This document shows, piece by piece, positions 1 through 5,626 of a DNA stretch of 9,719 nucleotides. A model generated the notes under the pieces. That model saw only the letters and a list, made by a program, of their open reading frames with translations, had not been told where the DNA came from and did no database searches. The stretch is from Verrucomicrobia bacterium UBA4286 (lineage in GTDB: Bacteria > Verrucomicrobiota > Kiritimatiellia > RFP12 > UBA1067), in the NCBI GenBank assembly GCA_002395905.1, contig DGVK01000099.1:1-9719 (forward strand), in the 5' to 3' direction. A program made the translations under genes and the position numbers. The number at the start of each line of letters is the position of its first letter. The first letter of the stretch is position 1.

Positions 1-23
1 ACTACCAACTGTGCTAACCTGGC
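1..23 (-). tRNA. 5' end of a tRNA gene, cut by the window edge
   Basis: Read on the minus strand from 23 to 1, the sequence fits the first 23 nt of a tRNA. There is a 7-nt acceptor arm GCCAGGT, then T8 and A9, a D-stem 5' arm GCAC, a canonical D-loop AGTTGGTA, and the first bases (GT) of the matching 3' D-stem. The anticodon lies beyond the window, so the isotype cannot be read; a GCC start with this D-arm is common in bacterial tRNA-Thr, but that is only a guess. A promoter with good -35 and -10 elements ends 16 nt upstream, which supports a real gene. Confidence 0.7.
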
Positions 24-39
24 CTCTGTGTGAGTGGGT

Positions 40-69
40 AGTATATCAAAATATGGCCTCCGCCGTCAA
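40..69 (-). promoter_or_regulatory. Promoter of the edge tRNA (TTGACG-N18-TATACT)
   Basis: On the minus strand TTGACG (69-64) is followed after 18 nt by TATACT (45-40). This predicts transcription starting near 33, about ten bases before the tRNA 5' end. Both hexamers match the sigma-70 consensus at five of six positions. A second promoter at 6967-6938 has the same -35 hexamer and the same 18-nt spacing. Confidence 0.6.
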
Positions 70-72
70 TGG

Positions 73-93
73 TGATTTTTCAATTGATTTTTC
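73..93 (-). promoter_or_regulatory. A-tract direct repeat, possible UP element
   Basis: Two perfect copies of GAAAAATCA (minus strand, 93-85 and 81-73) are separated by ATT, giving a 12-nt period. They lie directly upstream of the tRNA -35 hexamer. Near-helically phased A-tracts here fit an UP element contacted by the RNA polymerase alpha subunits, which is common at stable-RNA promoters. The repeat also contains the 8-bp palindrome TCAATTGA, so a repressor or activator site is an alternative. Confidence 0.4.
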
Positions 94-110
94 GACTGAA
101 CACTGCGGCA

Positions 111-1283
111 CTACGGCCGGAGAGAACCGTAGAAATCGACGAGCTCCTGCGAGAGGCGCGTCCAATCATATTGCGACGCCGCCTGCCGTCCTGCGCGGCC
201 GAGCGCTTCCGGGCATGACTTCGCCTTCTCAAGCGCGGCGTCGAGCGCCGATGCGTCGCCTGGCGGGAAAGTCACGGCGGCGGCCGGGTGTGCGGCGCAA
301 AGCCGCCCGAGACCGCCTATATCGCTCGCGACGACCGGGAGTCCGGCGGCCCACGCCTCAAGGACGACGATGCCGAAAGGTTCGTGGCGGCTCGGAAGGA
401 CAAACACGTCCGCATTGGCGTATTCGGCGACGAGTTCGGGGCTCGCCGGCTTCAACGCGCCTGCGAACGACAGCCTTTCCTCGACACCAAGCTCCCTGGC
501 GCGGCGCACAAGCTCTTCCTTGTAGTCCGGTTGGGTGACCGGCCCCACGAGACGCACTGTCGCCCGCGGATGTCGAGCAAGCGCCTCTACAAGCATCATC
601 TGGTTCTTCTGGCGGTCGATTCGCGCGACGCACACTATGCGCTCGCCGCCGTGCCGTTCGCCGCAACCGCTGAAAAGCCCGGTGTCGACGCCGTTCGGCA
701 GAAACATTGCGTGACCGTGCCGCGTCTTGTAGCGCTCGTATTCGTCGACGCCGACGCAGACTATTCCGTCGAAATCCTCTGGAATCCGCCGCGTCCATCC
801 CATCGCGTAATCGACCATCTTCCCCCACGGCAGACGCCCGCGCGTAGGCGCCTTGAGGCTTCGCGCTTCAACCGTCGGGACGTTCGCGCCGCCGCCGTGC
901 AGGGATACGACCCGTTTCGCGCCGATCTTCGCGCCTGTCCTCAGGCACAGTTCGGCGATGCGCGCCATCGCGTGACAGTGGATGACATCGGGCCGCCATC
1001 GGCACAGGGCCTTTCCAAGCCCGGGAACGAACGGATTCCCGCCTTTTAGGTCAAGTTCGGCGACGATCTTCGCCGGCATCGGCCACCACGGGTAGATTGG
1101 CTTGAAACGGAAGATTTCCAGTCCGTCGACGGTTTCGTGCGGCGCCGGCGCGAGCGCCGATGTCGCGAACAGCCTCACGTCGTGGCCTGCTCGAACCTGC
1201 GCTTTGGCGATGTTCCAGACGACCTGCTCGGTCCCGCCCCAGTCGTTGAACGACAGTCGTCTTATGACATGGGCTATTTTCAC
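111..1283 (-). CDS. GT4-family glycosyltransferase (GT-B fold)
   Basis: A 390-residue cytoplasmic sugar transferase, probably adding a residue to a lipid-linked exopolysaccharide, O-antigen or capsule intermediate. The N-terminal half opens with a Rossmann strand (KIAHVIRRL) and a glycine-rich WGGTEQ loop at 15-20. The C-terminal half carries the nucleotide-sugar site, with the E-x7-E motif as E301 and E309 in EPFGIVVLEAWAAGLPVV, and IGGL at 322-325. Length is normal for the family. An open frame extends upstream to 1418, but I chose the GTG at 1283: AGGAGGG (1298-1292) lies at ideal spacing, and this GTG overlaps the stop of the preceding gene as GTGA, so the two are probably translationally coupled. 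The upstream extension lies inside the neighbouring gene and looks like antisense-frame noise. Donor and acceptor sugars cannot be predicted. Confidence 0.9.
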   Translation of the reverse strand: MKIAHVIRRLSFNDWGGTEQVVWNIAKAQVRAGHDVRLFATSALAPAPHETVDGLEIFRFKPIYPWWPMPAKIVAELDLKGGNPFVPGLGKALCRWRPDVIHCHAMARIAELCLRTGAKIGAKRVVSLHGGGANVPTVEARSLKAPTRGRLPWGKMVDYAMGWTRRIPEDFDGIVCVGVDEYERYKTRHGHAMFLPNGVDTGLFSGCGERHGGERIVCVARIDRQKNQMMLVEALARHPRATVRLVGPVTQPDYKEELVRRARELGVEERLSFAGALKPASPELVAEYANADVFVLPSRHEPFGIVVLEAWAAGLPVVASDIGGLGRLCAAHPAAAVTFPPGDASALDAALEKAKSCPEALGRAGRQAASQYDWTRLSQELVDFYGSLRP

Positions 1284-1298
1284 CGCCTGTACCCTCCT
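1280..1298 (-). promoter_or_regulatory. Shine-Dalgarno plus GTGA stop-start overlap
   Basis: AGGAGGG at 1298-1292 lies inside the end of the upstream glycosyltransferase gene. It is separated by 9-10 nt from a GTG (1283-1281), whose last two bases are the first two bases of the upstream TGA (1282-1280). This decides the start of the second gene and indicates coupled translation of the pair. Confidence 0.8.
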
Positions 1299-3130
1299 AG
1301 AAGATGGATGAGCGAGAGCCACGAATACTTGACCAGCCCGAACGCATAGCGCCGCCAGAGGCGCCCCGGCTCCTGATAGATGCGGAATATCCACTCCATG
1401 CCGCATTTCTGCATCCACCTCGGCGCACGGCCGACGCGCCCAGCTATGAAGTTGAACGTCCCCCCGATTCCTATCATGACCGGCACATGAAGCCTTGAAG
1501 CGTTGCGGCCCATCCAGAGCTCCTGCTTTGGATTGCCGAGCGCGACGAAGAGGATGTCAGGCCGTGCGGCGTTTATCCGGTCGATTATCTCGGGCTGGTC
1601 GACGTCGAGCTTGACGAACGCGGGGTCCAGTCCGGCGACGCGCAGAGAGGGGATCGCCATCTTCGCGAACGCCTCGTCGAGCGCCGGCTGCGTCCCGCCG
1701 AGAACATAAACCGAAAGCCCCTCCTCGGCAAACCGGCGGCATATGGCAGGCACCATGTCGGCGCCTGTCACGCGCTCGGGGAGCGGTCGCCCAAGCATCT
1801 TCGACAGCAGGACTATCGGCATTCCGTCGGCCGTCACGAAGTCAGCCCCGCGCAGATAGCGCCAAAGTTCGTCGTTGGCCTTGAAAGGCCATCCGCCTAC
1901 TGCATTCGAGACGAAGTCCACATTCAGCGTCGCGACGAACGCCGCGCCGGACGGCTTTGGATTCTTCGCCATGTGCACGATGCGCTCCACCGCCGCGCGT
2001 TCGGTCACGCGCGCGACGGGAATGCCGAAAAGACGCGCGGGCTCCTCTGCGGTCTCCGCTACCAGGCGCGCCAGCCCGGCGGCATGGTCCGGCCACGAGA
2101 ACTTCTTCGCATGAGCGAGGCCGCGTTCGATGCGTGCGCGGCGGTCTGTCTCGGGCTCGCCTGTCAGCCGTTCGAGCGCCGAGGCGATGGAAGAGACGTC
2201 GTATGGATCGAACGTGATCGCCACATCTGCGGCTATTTCGCCGAGCGACCCGTTTTCTGAGCATGCACACGGGATCCCCTTCGCCATAGCCTCTACGAGC
2301 GAAAGGCCGAATCCTTCGAAGAGACTCGGGAATACGTAAAAACCCGCCTCGTTCCAGAGGCGCGGCATATCGCCGGACGCGACAAACCCGGTGAATCTTA
2401 TGAAGTCGGCATTGGGCGAAGACCTGGCGGCATCGTGGACCGCATCCGCGTCTTTCCAGTCGGCACCGGCGATCACGAGCGGATGGGCCTCGGCGACAGC
2501 GCGCGGCAGGCGCCCGTAGGCTTCGATGAGGCGCACATGGTTCTTGCCAGGATGCTCGACGCGCGAGATGTAGAGGATGGAGCCGGTCGAGCGCGAAGAT
2601 GTGCGCCCCTCGCCTCCCGACAGCCCGTTGTAAAGAACTGTCACTTCCTCGTCGCGGCAGCGCCAGAAACGCACCATGTCGGCTTTCGTCGCGCCGCTCA
2701 CCGCCACAAGACGCTGCGCCTTCTTCGCGAAGTGCGGCAGAATGTGCGCAAGGTAGAACATCCTCAGCGGCGAGTACTTCCCGGGAATATGGAAATTCGC
2801 CAGATCGTGCACAGTCGCCGCGGTCGGCAAAGGATAACTCATGCAGACGCGCCTGTTCGCGGCGCATATGACGAAGCCGTCGAACTCCGCGCGGTGGCGG
2901 CGAATCCAGCGAGGCAGCATGACAAGATGCCACAGCATGCTCAGCGCGGCACGGCGCGTCCAGCGCGGCGCTTCAATCTTCGGGAACCGCCCGTCGACAG
3001 TCACGCCGTTCTCGCAGAGAAGCGTAAGCTCGTGACCCTGCGCCGCAAGCGCGTTGACGACTTCGCGGACATAAACAGATATGCCGCTTCTGCCGCCGTC
3101 GTAGGGAATGCATGATACCAGCAGTTTCAT
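1280..3130 (-). CDS. Fused GT4 glycosyltransferase and WecG/TagA/CpsF (GT26) glycosyltransferase
   Basis: A 616-residue protein with two catalytic modules. Residues 1-365 are a GT4 enzyme: N-terminal Rossmann start, glycine-rich GGRSGIS loop at 12-18, and the E-x7-E motif as E272 and E280 in FEGFGLSLVEAMAKGIP. Residues 366-616 form a complete WecG/TagA/CpsF module: TLNVDF 401-406, ADGMP 434-438, RVTGAD 453-458, GNPKQE 532-537, and the C-terminal segment with RAP (568-570), EW (579-580) and EPGR (587-590). That family normally occurs as about 245-residue stand-alone proteins that transfer ManNAc-type or related sugars to polyprenyl-linked acceptors. The fusion suggests two successive transfers to one membrane-bound intermediate. 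The usual GxGxxFDF motif reads GIGGTFNF (N for D at 560). It is first in a two-gene operon. No clear Shine-Dalgarno precedes the ATG, and the transcript may be leaderless. Confidence 0.9.
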   Translation of the reverse strand: MKLLVSCIPYDGGRSGISVYVREVVNALAAQGHELTLLCENGVTVDGRFPKIEAPRWTRRAALSMLWHLVMLPRWIRRHRAEFDGFVICAANRRVCMSYPLPTAATVHDLANFHIPGKYSPLRMFYLAHILPHFAKKAQRLVAVSGATKADMVRFWRCRDEEVTVLYNGLSGGEGRTSSRSTGSILYISRVEHPGKNHVRLIEAYGRLPRAVAEAHPLVIAGADWKDADAVHDAARSSPNADFIRFTGFVASGDMPRLWNEAGFYVFPSLFEGFGLSLVEAMAKGIPCACSENGSLGEIAADVAITFDPYDVSSIASALERLTGEPETDRRARIERGLAHAKKFSWPDHAAGLARLVAETAEEPARLFGIPVARVTERAAVERIVHMAKNPKPSGAAFVATLNVDFVSNAVGGWPFKANDELWRYLRGADFVTADGMPIVLLSKMLGRPLPERVTGADMVPAICRRFAEEGLSVYVLGGTQPALDEAFAKMAIPSLRVAGLDPAFVKLDVDQPEIIDRINAARPDILFVALGNPKQELWMGRNASRLHVPVMIGIGGTFNFIAGRVGRAPRWMQKCGMEWIFRIYQEPGRLWRRYAFGLVKYSWLSLIHLLGGYRR

Positions 3131-3137
3131 TGCCGCT

Positions 3138-3166
3138 AGTATATCATATTTCTCGGCGTTGCGCAG
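3138..3166 (-). promoter_or_regulatory. Possible promoter giving a leaderless transcript
   Basis: TATACT (3143-3138) lies 7 nt before the ATG at 3130, which puts the predicted start of transcription at the A of the ATG. A weak -35 candidate CTGCGC (3166-3161) lies 17 nt upstream of it. There is no Shine-Dalgarno between the -10 element and the ATG. The -10 element is good but the -35 is poor. Confidence 0.35.
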
Positions 3167-3244
3167 TATTGCGTCGGCACAAACTCCAAATGCGAGGCGT
3201 TCGAGCTCACCTTCTGCTGATGCGCCTGCCCCGCCTGCGAACAG

Positions 3245-3348
3245 GTCTTGCCCAGACTTTGCCCAAGTCTTGCCCAGACTTTACCTAAGTCTTGCCCAGA
3301 CTTTATCCAAGTCTTGCCCAGACTTTATCCAAGTCTTGCCCAGACTTT
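3245..3348. repeat. Five-copy tandem repeat, 22-nt period, hairpin-forming unit
   Basis: The 16-nt core GTCTTGCCCAGACTTT is repeated without a single change at 3245, 3267, 3289, 3311 and 3333, exactly 22 nt apart. The 6-nt linkers vary (GCCCAA, ACCTAA, ATCCAA, ATCCAA). Copies 2-5 form a perfect 6-bp stem, AAGTCT/AGACTT, around a TGCCC loop; in copy 1 the stem is shortened by AG in place of AA. The array lies between a stop codon and the next gene on the same strand. Perfectly kept cores with drifting linkers suggest the fold or a bound protein is under selection, or that the array is young. Function unknown. Confidence 0.9.
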
Positions 3349-3357
3349 GCCTCCGCC

Positions 3358-3388
3358 TGGGAGAGCGGGCGTCCCGCCCGCCCTCCCA
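3358..3388. repeat. GC-rich hairpin, REP-like or terminator
   Basis: Left arm GGGAGAGCGGGCG (3359-3371) pairs with right arm CGCCCGCCCTCCC (3375-3387) around a TCC loop, with one A/C mismatch; the outer T3358-A3388 adds a pair. It follows the minus-strand stop at 3446 by about 60 nt. There is no T-run on either strand, so a classical intrinsic terminator is doubtful. From memory, very similar GCGGGCGTCCCGCCCGC palindromes are dispersed between genes in Verrucomicrobia-type genomes, so a REP-like element is my preferred reading. Confidence 0.65.
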
Positions 3389-3445
3389 AGTGCCGCGCCG
3401 TCCATTCCCATCAGTGTCAAAACAGGTCGGCTCTTATCCTATGAG

Positions 3446-5230
3446 CTACGGCATATCCACTGAGATGGTAAAGAACCGGAAGTCGTGATTGCCGTTTTCG
3501 GGGACCTCGGACCATTCATCGTCCGTAAGATTCTTCTTGCCAAGCGTCTTCACGCGGTCTGCGAACGAATCGCCCGAGCCGTCCTCTGTGTGATTGAGCT
3601 TGATCACAGGTTTCCCGTCCTTCATTTTGAAGTCGATGATCTTCAAATCGTCATTCGGGTCTTCCGGGTCTATCCCCAGCGCATAGCATTCACCGACCGT
3701 CCGGCACCCATTAGCCGCAGGCATCACCGCCGCCGCCGCTATATCTCCGCCAGAAGCAGAGAAAGTTGATGTGACTCTCTCGAGCCACGAAGGCGTCATA
3801 TCCGTCCACAGCGCGTATACATGGATTGCCGGAGTTCCGTTTACGCTCTCATCTTCGCCAAAGACATGGGTCTGTTCCCACTCACCGTCATTATACGAAG
3901 GAACAATGCCCGCAAGCTTCCGGCTCGTGGCCGACTTGTGCATAAACCAGCCGATCCATTTAAAGCCGTCGCGCACAGGAGTCGGAACATAGCCAAGAAC
4001 TGTCCTATGTCCATCGCGCCAATCTGACGCATAGCGCAGAACAGGCGTGTCAACCATTCCGCCGTTGGCGTCGAACCAGATGTTGACCGTCTTTATCACC
4101 GCATCATTGGCATCTACAAAATTCAGTGCCAGATTCTTGCCTTTTCCGTCAACTGAAAACGTCATTTCCGCTGGCGCCGTCCAGACGCCTTCAGGTGCAT
4201 AGGCAAATGATGCATGATACGTCCCCTGCGGCAAGGCATATTCGCCCGCCGGTATGATCATAGTGCCTCGTCCGTTGCGCAGCGTTACGGATACTTTCGA
4301 CTCGTCAAATGCCGGCGGATTGTCCCATGCAGACGACATCCCCTTGAAATGAAACTCCACTATCGCGCCGTTCAACCCTAAGGCGTTGATGTATTCAATA
4401 TGTGAAGTCTTCGTTCCGTCCAATGTTACAGGCACTGCGCGCACTTCCGTTCCAACCATGAGATCTATCCTCTCGTCGAAGTCAAGCTCCAGCGAGTACT
4501 TCCCGGTCGGCACTTCTATGCTTTGCCCGCTTTCACGCCACTCGTTGGGGCCAAGTCGCCATTTGCAGTATTTATCAAGACTGTCAAACCTTGAATCGTG
4601 CGGCAGCATTCCCCTGTCACGGTCGGCCTGATTGTAGAAGATGCAGGTGAACGACACCTTCTTGCGTTTGATGACAATCGTCTGCTCTATACGGCTTTGA
4701 GTTCCGTCAATCGTTATCTGCATCGGCTCAGGGTCGGAAAACTCCGTCTCGCCGGAATGGAACTCAATCGTGTACGTGCCGACAGACATCGGCTCCTCCT
4801 GTCCGGAGAAGACGGCCAAACCGCCTCGACATGTCCAATATGCCTTGTCGCAACTCTGATTCCATTCAGAATCTTCTTTCTTGAAGTTGATGACAACAAC
4901 AGGATCCACTGTCTTGACCTCGAACACCGCCGTCAGCGTTTCGCCGCCGCATGTATGCGTGAGCGTGTGCGTGCCGGGCGTGGCCTGTGCCGCGCTCCAG
5001 ACGACGTCGCCCGACGCGGGCGCATTCGCCTCTTTGATTGCCACACCATCGACGGCAACGCTCACGGCACCGCCGTTGTTCCACGCCGTCGAATAGGCGA
5101 TCTTCTCGACCGCCCGCGCGACGCGCGTCCCGTCCATCGTGTCAAGCCGGAACTCCGCCGACTCGCCCGCCTGTCCGCCCATCGCGGCAAGAGCCGCAAA
5201 TGCCATCACTGCTGTCTTTATTGTTTTCAT
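3446..5230 (-). CDS. Secreted modular repeat protein with InlB B-repeat-like domain
   Basis: A 594-residue exported protein of unknown function. It has a Sec signal peptide (MKTIK, then a hydrophobic stretch at 7-19, cleavage near 21-25). Modules seen: an N-terminal domain at about 26-106 (AYSTAW, ASGDVVW, THTCGGETLTAVFEV); three divergent tandem repeats at about 110-187, 191-283 and 288-373, each with G(T/K)Y plus alternating residues and a closing VxxDG or IxxDG; an InlB B-repeat-like segment at 380-475 (WFDANGGMVDTP, GFKWIGWF, VYALW); and a C-terminal module at 505-594 ending RFFTISVDMP. The last type of ending recurs, from memory, in many Kiritimatiellota surface proteins and may serve sorting or anchoring. 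The start is supported by AAGGA 8 nt before the ATG and by a promoter at 5304-5276. Base composition seems richer in GC over the first 110 codons than in the repeats, suggesting a mosaic origin. Probably an adhesin-like or envelope protein, by inference. Confidence 0.8.
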   Translation of the reverse strand: MKTIKTAVMAFAALAAMGGQAGESAEFRLDTMDGTRVARAVEKIAYSTAWNNGGAVSVAVDGVAIKEANAPASGDVVWSAAQATPGTHTLTHTCGGETLTAVFEVKTVDPVVVINFKKEDSEWNQSCDKAYWTCRGGLAVFSGQEEPMSVGTYTIEFHSGETEFSDPEPMQITIDGTQSRIEQTIVIKRKKVSFTCIFYNQADRDRGMLPHDSRFDSLDKYCKWRLGPNEWRESGQSIEVPTGKYSLELDFDERIDLMVGTEVRAVPVTLDGTKTSHIEYINALGLNGAIVEFHFKGMSSAWDNPPAFDESKVSVTLRNGRGTMIIPAGEYALPQGTYHASFAYAPEGVWTAPAEMTFSVDGKGKNLALNFVDANDAVIKTVNIWFDANGGMVDTPVLRYASDWRDGHRTVLGYVPTPVRDGFKWIGWFMHKSATSRKLAGIVPSYNDGEWEQTHVFGEDESVNGTPAIHVYALWTDMTPSWLERVTSTFSASGGDIAAAAVMPAANGCRTVGECYALGIDPEDPNDDLKIIDFKMKDGKPVIKLNHTEDGSGDSFADRVKTLGKKNLTDDEWSEVPENGNHDFRFFTISVDMP

Positions 5231-5254
5231 TGGTTGGTTCCTTTAAGTTGACCA

Positions 5255-5283
5255 TTGCGCTCAATGGCCCCTTATGGTATAAT
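5255..5283 (+). promoter_or_regulatory. Promoter of the small plus-strand gene
   Basis: TTGCGC (5255-5260), 17 nt, and a perfect TATAAT (5278-5283) predict transcription starting near 5290 and a leader of about 40 nt to the ATG at 5332. The -10 hexamer overlaps the -10 of the divergent promoter on the other strand. Confidence 0.6.
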
Positions 5284-5304
5284 GCTTACAGATTTTGATA
5301 TCAA
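5276..5304 (-). promoter_or_regulatory. Divergent promoter of the secreted repeat protein
   Basis: On the minus strand TTGATA (5304-5299), 17 nt, and TATACC (5281-5276) predict a start near 5270, about 40 nt before the ATG at 5230. The -10 shares four bases (5278-5281) with the plus-strand -10, so polymerase cannot occupy both promoters together. Confidence 0.55.
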
Positions 5305-5305
5305 A
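5294..5305. promoter_or_regulatory. Perfect 12-bp palindrome, candidate operator
   Basis: TTTGATATCAAA is a perfect palindrome. It covers the -35 hexamer of the minus-strand promoter and lies a few bases downstream of the predicted plus-strand transcription start. A protein bound here would affect both promoters. Which protein binds is not visible; the neighbouring antitoxin-like product is one candidate. Confidence 0.45.
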
Positions 5306-5331
5306 CCGCAATCCTCAGATGGAGGCAAAGT

Positions 5332-5532
5332 ATGAAGACTATGACAATCCGCAAGAAACAGTCGGTCAACGACTTCTCCAAATACTGCGGCGGCTGGTCG
5401 CAGAAGGAGTATGACAAGTTCGAGGCCGCCGTCGCCGACTGCGAACGAATCGACGCGGAGGCGTGGAAAGCTTGCCGTTCCTACGATAGCCATTTCGACC
5501 ATGTCGGCGGACTTATCCGCCTCGCGCCGTAA
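5332..5532 (+). CDS. Small antitoxin-like protein, 66 aa
   Basis: The only plus-strand gene I accept. GGAGG (5321-5325) lies 6 nt before the ATG, a promoter with perfect TATAAT is at 5255-5283, and a hairpin follows the stop, so all signals agree on a short independent gene. The product is hydrophilic: a basic start (MKTMTIRKKQS), then FSKYCGGWSQKEYDKFEAAV, then an acidic helix-like stretch ending near residue 45. The pattern of an aromatic residue plus GxW followed by a charged helix resembles antitoxins of type II toxin-antitoxin pairs, but this is a weak resemblance. No toxin gene follows; a hairpin and a convergent gene do. The last 20 residues look less structured. It could be an orphan antitoxin, a local regulator, or an unrelated small protein. 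Confidence 0.65.
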   Translation: MKTMTIRKKQSVNDFSKYCGGWSQKEYDKFEAAVADCERIDAEAWKACRSYDSHFDHVGGLIRLAP

Positions 5533-5546
5533 TCTGCGTGCCCTGC

Positions 5547-5577
5547 GACAAGCCGCGCGTGGAATACGCGGCTTGTC
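5547..5577. terminator. Hairpin between convergent genes, likely terminator
   Basis: GACAAGCCGCG (5547-5557) and CGCGGCTTGTC (5567-5577) form a perfect 11-bp stem with a 9-nt loop. It starts 15 nt after the stop of the small plus-strand gene and lies 50 nt beyond the stop of the convergent gene at 5627. There is no long T-run on either side, so efficiency as an intrinsic terminator is uncertain, but the position suits a shared bidirectional terminator. Confidence 0.55.
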
Positions 5578-5626
5578 AACTGGCTTTGTAAAATAGCGCT
5601 CGCGCATTTCGCTCGTTATTTAGGAT

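Larger units (their letters stand above)
3131..3445. other. Intergenic region with repeats, no gene
   Basis: This 315-nt gap lies between the stop of the 594-aa secreted protein and the glycosyltransferase operon. It holds, in minus-strand order, a GC-rich hairpin (3388-3358), a five-copy 22-nt tandem array (3348-3245) and the putative promoter near 3166-3138. The stretches 3389-3445 and 3167-3244 show nothing I can name. The plus-strand open frames here read through the repeats in every frame, because 22 is not a multiple of three, and are not genes. Confidence 0.6.

Noticed and set aside
288..1049. 253-codon plus-strand open frame opposite the GT4 gene
   Set aside because: It is antisense to a well-supported glycosyltransferase, has no recognisable domain, and is explained by high third-position GC in the true frame.
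1284..1418. 45-codon N-terminal extension of the GT4 frame
   Set aside because: It overlaps the upstream gene, and the GTG at 1283 has a strong Shine-Dalgarno and the GTGA overlap.
2435..3115. 226-codon plus-strand open frame opposite the fused glycosyltransferase
   Set aside because: Arginine-, histidine- and alanine-rich shadow of the minus-strand gene, with no domain or ribosome site.
3245..3348. CRISPR array
   Set aside because: The period of 22 nt leaves only 6-nt, near-identical linkers, no unique spacers, and no cas gene is present. The same holds for 7029-7106.
5547..5577. Toxin gene following the antitoxin-like gene
   Set aside because: The 94 nt between the small gene and the convergent gene hold only the hairpin and short out-of-frame stretches with no toxin-like sequence.
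5272..5607. 111-codon minus-strand open frame over the small plus-strand gene
   Set aside because: Antisense to a gene with promoter, ribosome site and hairpin; its composition is shadow-like.
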